From positions 60,949 to 124,948 of the forward strand of contig SVDZ01000005.1 in NCBI GenBank assembly GCA_015057625.1: DNA of 64,000 nucleotides. The letters are read 5' to 3'. The position numbers were made by a program, and so were the translations under genes. Numbering within the stretch: position 1 is the first letter of the stretch; each line of letters starts with the position of its first letter. Below are positions 8,210 through 16,388 of the stretch, one piece after another. The stretch comes from Lachnospiraceae bacterium (GTDB lineage: Bacteria; Bacillota; Clostridia; Lachnospirales; Lachnospiraceae). The notes beneath the pieces were generated by a model, which saw only the letters and a list, made by a program, of their open reading frames with translations, was not told where the DNA came from and searched no databases.

Positions 8210-10456
8210 TTAATTATTTTTCGAAACATTAATATAAAATGTTCTGTATTCTTCAGAGGTAGTATCACGTTTTACTCCCAAGTAATATGTCTCCCCTGCC
8301 GTCAATTCATAAGTCATTTCGATATTTATATTATCCCCACTGAATTCTGCATTTTTAAGCACGGTTCCTGATGCGGAAAGAAGACGGCCAATAACAATAT
8401 AATTACCTCTTGAATAAAATTTATATGTACCGCTTTCTGTAGGTGTAAAACTATAATGAACATAAGAATTATTTGCACTAACACTCTGACTTTCACTAAG
8501 TTTTAATTCACCCATTACAGTGGATTTCTTTATTACATTAACTGTAAATGTCTGACTTTTTTCAACATTTACAGTTGCTTCTACAGAACAAGAATATAAA
8601 CCAACATCTTGTCTTGCTGTCAAAATGTGCTTACCTTTTGTCAAATAAAGAGTTGAACCACTTCCGTACTCAAATCCTTTTTCGCTATACCACTTAAAGT
8701 CATCAAATAATATTGAGCTATCACTACTAACCAGATTAATTGAATATGCCGGTAATATCAAAGTAAAATCTTTTTTATCTTTTGAAATAGTTACATCATG
8801 ATAAGTCTTTATGCAATTTTCTTTTTCAACACGCACATTGTACTTTCCTGCCGGAATACCTGTAAATTTATATTCTCCGGAATCAGCAGTTTGATACGAA
8901 ACATAAGCCAAGAAATTATCACAATAATTTACATTTATTAATACGATATCGCACCCTAACACTTGCTTACCGGATAAATCTTTAACAATTCCACTCACAG
9001 TATATCCCTGCTTAATTTCTATTGGCAATGTAAATATTGTGTAGAGCGATGGGTCATTTTTATCTTCAACCTTAATAGTCACATTAAACTTTCCAGGTTT
9101 ACTCAGATAACCTCTAAGGGACTGTCCTCCGTATGTATATAAGTCATGAGTATCACCTACAATGGAACAATGATATGATCCACTTCCTCCAACAGCGTGT
9201 ATAGAAACCCATACAGAATAATCATAATCGCCTTTCACTCCATTTACCGAATAAGCTCCTGCAGCTATTTTCTTCTCACTGCCAACCAAAAATGTTAGTT
9301 TATAGGTATATGTATAATTAAGTTCATCTTTGAGTTTAATGACACAATCATATCTTCCGGGCTGAGTACATTTTCCTTTTACATCCAGTCTGACATCATA
9401 GGTGACAGCTTTAGCTACGGTAAGTCCTTTAGGCAATCCTGATACACTTTCAATAGTCGCTTCTCCATAGCAATCAGCATAATAGCGCTCATAAATCTCA
9501 GAATTAACATTTGTTTCAATAATATCTTCTACAAAATATGGGCAATTGTTTTCCATATAACGTGCTGTTTTTGTATCACTGCCATTAGGTATTCCAGTTA
9601 TAGTAACCTGCACTAACTGTGCATTATCTAAATACTCACTTAGTGTAATAGCGTAGGTTCTGTTATCTGTGGTTGTAATATTATTAATTGAACATTTATA
9701 AAGAAAATTACCTGTTTCATATCTTTTTGTTTTTACTATGAAGTTATCATTCGGCAACTTATACGCTTGTGACAAAGTCACATAAATTGATTGATGATCT
9801 TTTACAACAACACTATCAATATATACATTATTATTAACTGTAACTTCACACTGTTTCTTTACTCCTGATCCATCAGCTGCAAGTGCTGTAATTGTAGCTT
9901 TGCCGGCTGTAATTCCCTTAACCACACCTTTTGCATCTACTGTTGCCACCTTTGGATTCGAAGATTTCCAAAGAATTTTTTTATTGGAAACTTTCTTTGT
10001 AGTTATCTTTGCAGTTAATGCAAGTGTTTTGTTCTTTGAAACTGTGGCCTTTGTCTTACTAATTGTCATCTTTGATGCCGGTGTTCCAACAGTAACTTTC
10101 ACCTTTGCTTTCTTTTTACCTGACTTTGTAGTAAGGGTAATAACCGCTTTACCTTTTTTCAAAGCTTTTACTTTAATGTTCTTGCCTGATTTTGATACGG
10201 CAACTGTCTTAGGCTTGCTTGATTTTACAGTGTATTTTTTAGATGCACCCTTTCCGGATGTTTTTACTTTAACCTTTAAAACCTTTGATTTGCCTTTCTT
10301 TAAAGTAAGTGTTGAAGCAGGGAGATTAGTAACTGATATTCCTGTTACCTTTCCTTTTGCAGCTTCAACAGGTACACTTCCACAATTGATGCTTGTAATA
10401 ATCAATGTTGCGGCAAGTGCCTTTGTAATAATTGATTTTAAGTTTCTTTTACTCAT
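8210..10456 (-). CDS. Secreted Ig-like (Big_2) surface protein, copy B
   Basis: This is a 748-residue paralogue of the preceding protein with the same order: signal peptide, lysine-rich beta domain, Big_2 domain near 130-220, cadherin/Ig-like segments (GSGSYHCSIVGDTH), a regulatory-like fold (YTVSGIVKDLSG) and a PPC-like C-terminus (YSFTPTESGTYKFYS). The first ~220 residues differ from copy A at only a few positions. The remainder is recognisably homologous but strongly diverged. The ATG at 10456 has GGAG 10-11 nt upstream. The gene is separated from copy A by a duplicated terminator, so the duplicated unit was the gene plus its 3' flank, about 2.37 kb. No cell-wall anchor motif is visible. 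Confidence 0.85.
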   Translation of the reverse strand: MSKRNLKSIITKALAATLIITSINCGSVPVEAAKGKVTGISVTNLPASTLTLKKGKSKVLKVKVKTSGKGASKKYTVKSSKPKTVAVSKSGKNIKVKALKKGKAVITLTTKSGKKKAKVKVTVGTPASKMTISKTKATVSKNKTLALTAKITTKKVSNKKILWKSSNPKVATVDAKGVVKGITAGKATITALAADGSGVKKQCEVTVNNNVYIDSVVVKDHQSIYVTLSQAYKLPNDNFIVKTKRYETGNFLYKCSINNITTTDNRTYAITLSEYLDNAQLVQVTITGIPNGSDTKTARYMENNCPYFVEDIIETNVNSEIYERYYADCYGEATIESVSGLPKGLTVAKAVTYDVRLDVKGKCTQPGRYDCVIKLKDELNYTYTYKLTFLVGSEKKIAAGAYSVNGVKGDYDYSVWVSIHAVGGSGSYHCSIVGDTHDLYTYGGQSLRGYLSKPGKFNVTIKVEDKNDPSLYTIFTLPIEIKQGYTVSGIVKDLSGKQVLGCDIVLINVNYCDNFLAYVSYQTADSGEYKFTGIPAGKYNVRVEKENCIKTYHDVTISKDKKDFTLILPAYSINLVSSDSSILFDDFKWYSEKGFEYGSGSTLYLTKGKHILTARQDVGLYSCSVEATVNVEKSQTFTVNVIKKSTVMGELKLSESQSVSANNSYVHYSFTPTESGTYKFYSRGNYIVIGRLLSASGTVLKNAEFSGDNINIEMTYELTAGETYYLGVKRDTTSEEYRTFYINVSKNN
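9861..10426 (-). repeat. 566-bp block identical to 7491-8056
   Basis: Partner of the block in Ig-like copy A. It covers the signal peptide, the lysine-rich domain and most of the Big_2 domain. Confidence 0.92.
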
Positions 10457-10564
10457 TGTAATGAGCTCCTTTCATGTCAATTTAATGATAATACTCATCG
10501 TACATAATACCATCTTTTTAGGGCTAATTCTATACAATTTTAACTTTTTCGCAATTTGTGATTG

Positions 10565-10598
10565 GCAAAAAAAAGCCCGGAACCCACTAGGGTTCCGG
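10565..10598 (-). terminator. Terminator with CCGGAACCC stem
   Basis: Arms 10577-10585 (CCGGAACCC) and 10590-10598 form a 9-bp stem with a 4-nt loop. On the minus strand it runs into GCTTTTTTTTGCC. It lies 118 bp past the small acidic protein gene, which it probably terminates. The flanking GGAACGTAC resembles the 63-bp array at 1-1161. Confidence 0.88.
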
Positions 10599-10613
10599 AA
10601 CGTACACACTCCC

Positions 10614-10650
10614 TTAATATCATTACTATTAAACTCTGTCAATGTACATC
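10614..10650 (-). pseudogene. Remnant resembling the 3' end of capE
   Basis: Thirty-two of 37 bases match 15404-15440 inside capE. On the minus strand both encode TLTEFNSN, the family's conserved stretch near the C-terminus. Here the frame does not continue into the rest of the capE C-terminus (it reads DIKGVCTF and enters the terminator). It is best read as a small leftover of a capE-like gene rather than a gene. The rest of the 10457-10715 gap holds the terminator and the leader of Ig-like gene B. Confidence 0.45.
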
Positions 10651-10715
10651 TTGTCCTCACATTTGTGTTTTTCATTTTCGTTTACTGTAATCAACTACGT
10701 GCTATATTAAGCATA

Positions 10716-11009
10716 TTACTCATCATCTCTTCGTACTCTGTAAAGCATATTGCTCATCATATCCTCGTACTCATTTTTAGCATCTTCACTAGTTATATGA
10801 TCTATCTCTTCTCTCGGTTTAATAATTTCAGAGCCTCCGTAAATGCTACCATTTTTGTAAAATAATATATTTCTTCTCTGAATCTCGTCTTCGTCATCAT
10901 ACAAATACGGATCAAACTCACCAATATAATATTGTATTATTTCGCCTTTCCATTCAAAAGATCCATCAAATTCTATCTCCCCTTCTTTAAGAATATCGTC
11001 TCTTTTCAT
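10716..11009 (-). CDS. Small acidic protein of unknown function
   Basis: This 97-residue protein is rich in Asp, Glu, Tyr and Ile (EGEIEFDGSFEWKGE, then FDPYLYDDEDEIQ) and has no signal peptide or membrane segment, so it is probably cytoplasmic. A ribosome site (AGGAGAAAGG to AAGG) precedes the ATG, and a terminator lies downstream. It sits 86 bp after the nucleotidyltransferase-like gene and may be co-transcribed with it. I do not recognise a family. The acidic, single-domain character would fit an immunity or inhibitor protein, but nothing here supports that directly. Confidence 0.65.
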   Translation of the reverse strand: MKRDDILKEGEIEFDGSFEWKGEIIQYYIGEFDPYLYDDEDEIQRRNILFYKNGSIYGGSEIIKPREEIDHITSEDAKNEYEDMMSNMLYRVRRDDE

Positions 11010-11095
11010 ATAATAATACCTTAACCTTTCTCCTGTTCTCGCTTATTGCAATTTCTATAAAGACAATATATAGACCATCCCCAACAAAAAATCTT

Positions 11096-12301
11096 CTAGT
11101 CCATAACCCCAAGTCTTCTTAAAAACTCAACTTCGCTCTTACTCTGTTTTATCTCGCCTACAAAGGTGTTGATACCTTTCTTGCGGGCAAGTCCCATACG
11201 TAGCAATCTACCAATTTGATAAATCCATGCAAACGGCTTTAAAACTTTATATTTCTGTGCGGCTTTCCAATGTCTCATACCACCTTCAGTAAGATACTTG
11301 AAAGCTGAAATCGGATTTCTAAAATGGTGCATTACAAATATTGTATCATTAGATTTTTTATCTTGTTTGCGTCCAAAGTTTCCTTTTTCCATAATATAAT
11401 ATAACATTTCATCAACCAATTCTTTATCCGCACCATCACACCAAGATATCCCATCAAGTCCAAGATACTCTTTGCACAACAAAGTTACTGTTTCCGCCAA
11501 AATCTTCAACTCCATATTCTCTGACACTTTGCAAAATGTACCATTCCAGTACTCATCATTCAGATTTGTTTTTACATACATCATCCAATCAATAATCTGC
11601 CTTAATCCCAAACCTGAATGAAGATGTTGTCTGATGTGTGCAAGAAGAATCATTCCATTTTCTAATTTGGGAAGAACTGGGAAATGATAACCACACATTT
11701 CAGTTATTTCCCTGTTTGACACGGCATCATACAACATTTGATTAAAGATTATACTATGCTTACCATCTTCTTTTGTTGAAAAAAATCTATGCAACTCAAT
11801 TACTATTCCGAATTTTGTTCTAAAATCAATATGTCTATCATTATCTTTTCCCTGCTTATATCCCTTTTCATTAAACAGGGAAATAACCTGTTCACAATAC
11901 TCCGGATGTACAATAATGTCTATATCTCCCATCTGTCGATACTCTGGCTTAGGATAGTACATACTGGCCGCTCCACCTTTTATGATAACAAATGGAATAT
12001 CTTTCAGTATATCGCACACTTCCTTTTGCGCATTCAGGATATTATAAACTTTCTTAACTTTTCTGGCAACATAGTAGAAATATTCTTCTTTTTCCTTGTC
12101 TGTAATATCAAGTTTCAATACTACATCTACAGGCAAACCAATAATGGTCTGAACTGCAAGTTCTGATTTTATCTCACTCCAATTTTCAGACAAATCTCGA
12201 AATTTGGCAGCGACACTATCCTGATCAGCTTCAGAAGCGCCGAATGCCAGCTTGATTATCTCTAATGTATTCAATTCTGCTTTTGTAATCTGGTCTAACA
12301 T
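11096..12301 (-). CDS. Nucleotidyltransferase-like protein (NTP_transf_5 family)
   Basis: This is a 401-residue soluble protein of the uncharacterised nucleotidyltransferase family often found in capsule clusters. The signature is near residues 110-175: FVIIKGGAASMYYP, then QMGDIDIIVHPEY with the metal-binding Asp-x-Asp, then DFRTKFGIVIELHRFF. The transferred group and acceptor are not known for this family. The ATG at 12301 follows AGGGGAGC. It is placed between capG and the duplicated Ig-like genes, all on the same strand, so it probably modifies a sugar or lipid carrier of the same polymer, but that is inference. Confidence 0.8.
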   Translation of the reverse strand: MLDQITKAELNTLEIIKLAFGASEADQDSVAAKFRDLSENWSEIKSELAVQTIIGLPVDVVLKLDITDKEKEEYFYYVARKVKKVYNILNAQKEVCDILKDIPFVIIKGGAASMYYPKPEYRQMGDIDIIVHPEYCEQVISLFNEKGYKQGKDNDRHIDFRTKFGIVIELHRFFSTKEDGKHSIIFNQMLYDAVSNREITEMCGYHFPVLPKLENGMILLAHIRQHLHSGLGLRQIIDWMMYVKTNLNDEYWNGTFCKVSENMELKILAETVTLLCKEYLGLDGISWCDGADKELVDEMLYYIMEKGNFGRKQDKKSNDTIFVMHHFRNPISAFKYLTEGGMRHWKAAQKYKVLKPFAWIYQIGRLLRMGLARKKGINTFVGEIKQSKSEVEFLRRLGVMD

Positions 12302-12384
12302 TCTTTTTGCTCCCCTGCTAATTTACCCCTACTTAAATAACATTTTAATATAAACAACCGTTTATTTTCAAGTTATATTTAATA

Positions 12385-13575
12385 TCAGTCTTTTCTCCAA
12401 ACCATTTTATTAACTACATTTACATATCCCTGAATGATTCTGACAACCTTCATGGATACTGTCTCATCCACATAATCAGGACATGGCTTACCAAGTACTC
12501 CGTTTTTCTTCATCTCAATTGCCATATCTGTGGCATTAAGTAATTCCTTTGTCGTGATTCCTGCGAGGATGAAATCACCTGCTTCCAATGCTTCAGGTCT
12601 CTCAGTGGATGTTCTGATACATACCGCTGCAATAGGATGTCCGATTGAGAGATAGAAACTGCTCTCCTCCGGAAGTGTTCCGGAATCTGAGACGATTGCA
12701 AGTGCATTCATCTGCAAGCAGTTGTAGTCATTGAATCCTAATGGCTCATTTACTCTAACTCGCGGATCGAGTTTGAATCCACTCTTCTCCAATCTGATTT
12801 TGGATCTTGGATGGCATGAATATAATATCGGCATATCATATTTTTCTGCCAATGCATTTATAGCTGTGAAGAGTGAGGTGAAATTCTTCTCTGTATCAAT
12901 ATTCTCCTCGCGATGTGCTGAGAGAAGTATGTATTTATCTTTCTCAAGTTCCATTCTATCAAGGACATCTGATTTCTGAATTTTATCAAGGTTCATACGG
13001 AGAACCTCTGCCATAGGAGAACCTGTCATATATGTTCTCTCTTTTGGAAGTCCGGTATCAGCAAGATACTTTCTTGCAAACTCTGAATAGCAAAGATTTA
13101 CATCTGATATCACATCTACAATTCGACGATTAGTTTCTTCAGGAAGACACTCATCCTTACAGCGATTTCCTGCTTCCATATGGAAGAGTGGAATATGAAG
13201 TCTCTTTGCACTGATAGCTGAAAGACAGCTGTTAGTATCTCCAAGTACGAGATATCCATCAGGCTGTAGTTCTAATAATAATTCATAACTGCGACCTAAG
13301 ATATTTCCGCAAGTCACACCAAGATTATCTCCTACTACCGGCACGAGAATATCCGGTCCGAATTCTCCTGCATTATTCTTTAGTTCAAAATCTTCCCAAA
13401 AAACTGTACTTAAGTTTGGATCCCAGTTCTGATTGTAATAAACTACACAACAGTCAAAATACTCTCTGCATCTTTTGATAACTGCTGCGAGACGTATAAT
13501 TTCAGGACGTGTACCACATCCTATCATAACCTTAGTGCGTCCATCATTTTTCCATTTAAAATTATGTTCTATCAT
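12385..13575 (-). CDS. capG: UDP-GlcNAc 2-epimerase family enzyme (CapG type)
   Basis: This is a 396-residue non-hydrolysing UDP-N-acetylglucosamine 2-epimerase with the GT-B fold. MIGCGTRPEIIRLA is near residue 17, SAHREEN near 219 and SDSGTLPEESS near 295. In the CapE-CapF-CapG route this enzyme makes the final C2 epimerisation to UDP-N-acetyl-L-fucosamine in the cytoplasm. The N-terminal FKWKNDGRTKVMIGCGTRPE and the presence of capE and capF in the window favour the FucNAc role over ManNAc (WecB). AGAGGT precedes the ATG. The 136-bp gap between this start and the acetyltransferase gene may hold a secondary promoter. Confidence 0.9.
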   Translation of the reverse strand: MIEHNFKWKNDGRTKVMIGCGTRPEIIRLAAVIKRCREYFDCCVVYYNQNWDPNLSTVFWEDFELKNNAGEFGPDILVPVVGDNLGVTCGNILGRSYELLLELQPDGYLVLGDTNSCLSAISAKRLHIPLFHMEAGNRCKDECLPEETNRRIVDVISDVNLCYSEFARKYLADTGLPKERTYMTGSPMAEVLRMNLDKIQKSDVLDRMELEKDKYILLSAHREENIDTEKNFTSLFTAINALAEKYDMPILYSCHPRSKIRLEKSGFKLDPRVRVNEPLGFNDYNCLQMNALAIVSDSGTLPEESSFYLSIGHPIAAVCIRTSTERPEALEAGDFILAGITTKELLNATDMAIEMKKNGVLGKPCPDYVDETVSMKVVRIIQGYVNVVNKMVWRKD

Positions 13576-13711
13576 TTTTCATAAACCTCTCTGTTGTAGA
13601 TTACATAATAAATACATCGCTATATATGATACCATTTTTTCAATGCCAATTCTATATTATTTTCACATTTATTTGGGGCTAATCACACATCTTTTTCATA
13701 TTTTTCGGGTC

Positions 13712-14206
13712 TTATTTCATCATACCCCTATCAACAACTTCACCTGAATCAATCTTTGATAAAGTCTGTATTTCATTCTCGCCTTTAACAATTGCTCCCG
13801 GTGCAATATGTACTCCCTCACCCAGAACACAGTCATGATCAACTATAGCACCTATGTTGATGATGCATCCTCTGCCTACTTTTGTCCCTGTATTGATAAC
13901 AGCCTTTGGCAAAACCACAGTCCCAGACTCAACAATCGCTCTCGGACTAACATACGCCGTTGGATGAATAAGTTGGGTCAGCCTACCACCTGCATTTTCT
14001 ATCCTGTTCATCCATTCCAATCGAAAAGCATTATTTCCAAACGCAGGTATAAAGCATGTATCCTCCGCTATATATTTTTCAAATGAATCAAGTGGCATTT
14101 TGGGGTTAGAATCATCTAAAACTGTAATTGGATTATATCCAAGCTGCTCCGCTATGTCATAAATGGTACGGCCGTATCCACCACTACCTAAAATAACTAA
14201 TTCCAT
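13712..14206 (-). CDS. Sialic-acid/bacillosamine-type O- or N-acetyltransferase (NeuD/PglD family)
   Basis: This is a 164-residue left-handed beta-helix acetyltransferase. The N-terminal Rossmann-like part has ELVILGSGGYGR at residues 2-13. Hexapeptide coils follow (GTVVLPKAVINTGTKVGRG, INIGAIVDHDCVLGEGVHI), including the catalytic His of the DHDC motif. The ATG at 14206 is preferred because AGGAAAGG lies just upstream; an in-frame start 21 nt earlier has none. It is shorter than PglD or NeuD (about 195-215), lacking the last coils. Together with PglF- and PglE-like genes in the window it could N-acetylate UDP-4-amino-6-deoxy-GlcNAc; acting on another sugar is possible. Confidence 0.8.
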   Translation of the reverse strand: MELVILGSGGYGRTIYDIAEQLGYNPITVLDDSNPKMPLDSFEKYIAEDTCFIPAFGNNAFRLEWMNRIENAGGRLTQLIHPTAYVSPRAIVESGTVVLPKAVINTGTKVGRGCIINIGAIVDHDCVLGEGVHIAPGAIVKGENEIQTLSKIDSGEVVDRGMMK

Positions 14207-14257
14207 CTGATTTCCTTTCCTCTGCAAAAGTATAATTATATGTCTTTATACATAATA

Positions 14258-14288
14258 GTTCCGGAATCCCAATCTAGAATTCCGGAAC
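14258..14288. repeat. 31-bp palindromic element, copy 1
   Basis: Arms GTTCCGGAAT and ATTCCGGAAC enclose an 11-nt centre. It lies 23 bp past the stop of the Rpn-like gene. It differs from the copy at 15273-15303 at two positions. No T-run follows on either strand, so it is not a standard terminator. Confidence 0.85.
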
Positions 14289-14310
14289 ACAATCTTCGTT
14301 TGACTCTAAA

Positions 14311-15150
14311 TTATTTTAACAATTCTTCTTTTGGATATTCTTTTAAATATTCCTCAAACTTTTCCTCATCAATTGATAATTCTTCCATTATCTCTTCTTT
14401 ACTGATTTTTCCTTTATAGTAATATTTTAAATTTGTGATGATTGTTCCCTGTTCTAAACCTTGTTCCAAGCCCTCTTCTCTCTTCTCATCCAGCATCATT
14501 TCCAAAGTCATATACTCTCGCCTCCATTCCTTATTCTGACGGACGTCTTGAACCTTTTGATGAAGTCTTTGTGTATATTCATCCGATGTCACTTCATCTT
14601 TGAGATAATTGTAAACTGACCGTTGTCTAGGTGTCAACTGATTAATCTTGCTCGTGTTTATATTTACAAAAATCTTTTCAGTTCCGTCATTAAGGAACAA
14701 CTCAGGTGCTTTTGTACACATGTACTTAAATCTGTATATAGGCAAATCTAATCCGAAAAAGTCTTCCGTGCAAACAAATATTATCAAACTGTTTGGTAGT
14801 TTGTGATATGTCTCACCTTTTTCCAGTATATTGATATCAATAATCCCTTGATAATATCTGGAACGTTTTGGCACATCACGAAATCTCGATTGCTGCATCT
14901 CAATGTTATAGACTGTTCCTTCTCCGTCGTCGGCATATATATCAAGCCGGACTGCTTTTGCATCGAGTCCTATATCTATAGTTTTCTGGCTTTCTGGATA
15001 GTTTATCTCTTTTATTTTCATCTCAAGAATCGTCTCTAAAAATGGTTTACAAAATTCCTTATCTCGCATGACTTTGCTAAACATGAAGTCGTCTGTAAGT
15101 GTTACTTTGGAAAAATCAAAATCGCCATCAATCTTTTGTATAAATGTCAC
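14311..15150 (-). CDS. Rpn-family nuclease (PD-(D/E)XK 'transposase' family)
   Basis: This 279-residue protein belongs to the Rpn/YhgA-like family, which Pfam lists as PD-(D/E)XK nuclease family transposase. LTDDFMFSKVM lies near residue 18. The nuclease core is near residues 70-90 (KAVRLDIYADD, then YNIEMQ, giving the D...E-x-Q arrangement). The C-terminus has the EQGLEQG stretch and a small helical domain (KISKEEIMEELSI) usual for the family. Rpn proteins promote recombination or act in phage-defence-like roles; they are often multicopy. The gene lies between two 31-bp palindromes inside the FucNAc gene set and interrupts it. Its own flanks show no terminal inverted repeats or target duplications that I can identify. 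Confidence 0.87.
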   Translation of the reverse strand: MTFIQKIDGDFDFSKVTLTDDFMFSKVMRDKEFCKPFLETILEMKIKEINYPESQKTIDIGLDAKAVRLDIYADDGEGTVYNIEMQQSRFRDVPKRSRYYQGIIDINILEKGETYHKLPNSLIIFVCTEDFFGLDLPIYRFKYMCTKAPELFLNDGTEKIFVNINTSKINQLTPRQRSVYNYLKDEVTSDEYTQRLHQKVQDVRQNKEWRREYMTLEMMLDEKREEGLEQGLEQGTIITNLKYYYKGKISKEEIMEELSIDEEKFEEYLKEYPKEELLK

Positions 15151-15272
15151 CCCACTATCATATTATATTATTCGCGAATAACTTTATAATACGATAGACA
15201 ATTCGCATTGTCAATACATACAATATGTTACATTTATCTTTGAAGGTTTTATTATATTTCTATATATTGCAT

Positions 15273-15303
15273 GTTCCGGAATCCCAATCTGGGATTCCGG
15301 AAC
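15273..15303. repeat. 31-bp palindromic element, copy 2
   Basis: Perfect 13-bp arms GTTCCGGAATCCC and GGGATTCCGGAAC enclose a 5-nt loop (AATCT). It lies 25 bp past the capE stop and 122 bp upstream of the Rpn start. The hairpin would be very stable but lacks a T-run. Confidence 0.88.
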
Positions 15304-15327
15304 ATATACTCCATTAACATTCTCTCT

Positions 15328-16362
15328 TTATTCTTCAGCAAGTCTCTCCTGAATATACTTAAGAGCCATCATCTTTTCTTTTATTTCTTCTTTATTCAAC
15401 AACTTAGTATTATTACTGTTAAACTCTGTCAATGTATTTCTCTCAACATCTCCGTCTTTAAAATACTGATCATAGTTAAGTCCACGGTTATCGGCCGGTA
15501 CACGATAGAAATCACCAAGGTCGATGGCTTTTGCACATTCTTCATTTGTAAGAAGTGTCTCGTACATCTTCTCACCATGACGAATACCGATTACCTTGAT
15601 ATCCTCTTTCTTTCCTCCAAACATTTCAGCAACTGCCTCTGCCTGAAGTCCAATTGAACATGCCGGAGCTTTCATGATAAGAAGATCTCCGTTCTCGCCT
15701 TTTTCAAATGCATAAATAACAAGATCAACTGCTTCCTCAAGAGACATAATAAAACGAGTCATCTCCGGCTCAGTTACTGTAATAGGATTTCCCGCCTTAA
15801 TCTGATCAATCCAAAGTGGAATAACAGAACCACGTGAACACATTACGTTACCGTATCTTGTACAACAAATCTTTGTCTTACCACTGTAACGACTCTTTGC
15901 AATAGCTACGCTTTCTTCCAATGACTTTGACTTACCCATAGCATTGATAGGATAAGCCGCCTTGTCTGTTGAAAGACAGATTACAGCTTCTACTCCTTCT
16001 TCAATTGCTGCTGTAAGAACATTGTCTGTACCAATGATATTTGTCTTTACTGCTTCCATTGGGAAGAATTCGCAAGATGGAACCTGCTTGAGAGCTGCTG
16101 CATGAAAAATATAATCAACACCATGCATAGCATCTTTACACGACTGGAGATTTCTAACATCTCCTATGTAAAATTTTATCTTATCCGCCACTTCCGGCAT
16201 CTTTGCCTGAAAATCATGACGCATATCATCCTGTTTCTTTTCATCACGAGAGAAAATACGAATCTCCCCAATATCTGTTTCTAAAAATCTGTTGAGAACT
16301 GCGTTACCAAATGAACCAGTTCCTCCTGTAATCATTAAAGTTTTATTCTTAAATAACGACAT
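15328..16362 (-). CDS. capE: CapE-type UDP-GlcNAc 4,6-dehydratase/5-epimerase
   Basis: This 344-residue enzyme of the CapE/WbjB/FnlA family has NAD(P)-binding GGTGSFG at 13-19, the LSTDKAAYPINAMGKSK segment with the Met-x-x-x-Lys variant of the usual Tyr-Lys pair, and a C-terminal stretch with TLTEFNSNNT. Known members convert UDP-GlcNAc to the 2-acetamido-2,6-dideoxy-4-hexulose with C5 inversion, the first step to UDP-L-FucNAc. It is 26 bp downstream of the flippase gene and is probably the last gene of the main capsule operon before the palindrome at 15273-15303. Confidence 0.93.
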   Translation of the reverse strand: MSLFKNKTLMITGGTGSFGNAVLNRFLETDIGEIRIFSRDEKKQDDMRHDFQAKMPEVADKIKFYIGDVRNLQSCKDAMHGVDYIFHAAALKQVPSCEFFPMEAVKTNIIGTDNVLTAAIEEGVEAVICLSTDKAAYPINAMGKSKSLEESVAIAKSRYSGKTKICCTRYGNVMCSRGSVIPLWIDQIKAGNPITVTEPEMTRFIMSLEEAVDLVIYAFEKGENGDLLIMKAPACSIGLQAEAVAEMFGGKKEDIKVIGIRHGEKMYETLLTNEECAKAIDLGDFYRVPADNRGLNYDQYFKDGDVERNTLTEFNSNNTKLLNKEEIKEKMMALKYIQERLAEE

Positions 16363-16388
16363 TATTCATTCTCCTTTTTCATACCTTT

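Noticed and set aside
10472..10675. Small gene between Ig-like B and the acidic protein
   Set aside because: The frame runs through a terminator stem and starts without a ribosome site. Only the 37 bp at 10614-10650 resemble capE.
7293..10865. Long plus-strand frames opposite the Ig-like genes
   Set aside because: They are antisense shadows of lysine- and valine-rich coding sequence, giving hydrophobic Phe/Val-rich translations with no ribosome site. The same shadow appears twice because the block is duplicated.
14258..15303. IS element or composite transposon around the Rpn gene
   Set aside because: The two flanking palindromes are self-symmetric and have no visible target duplication. The left one lies just past the Rpn stop, but the right one lies past capE, and there is no transposase of an IS family.
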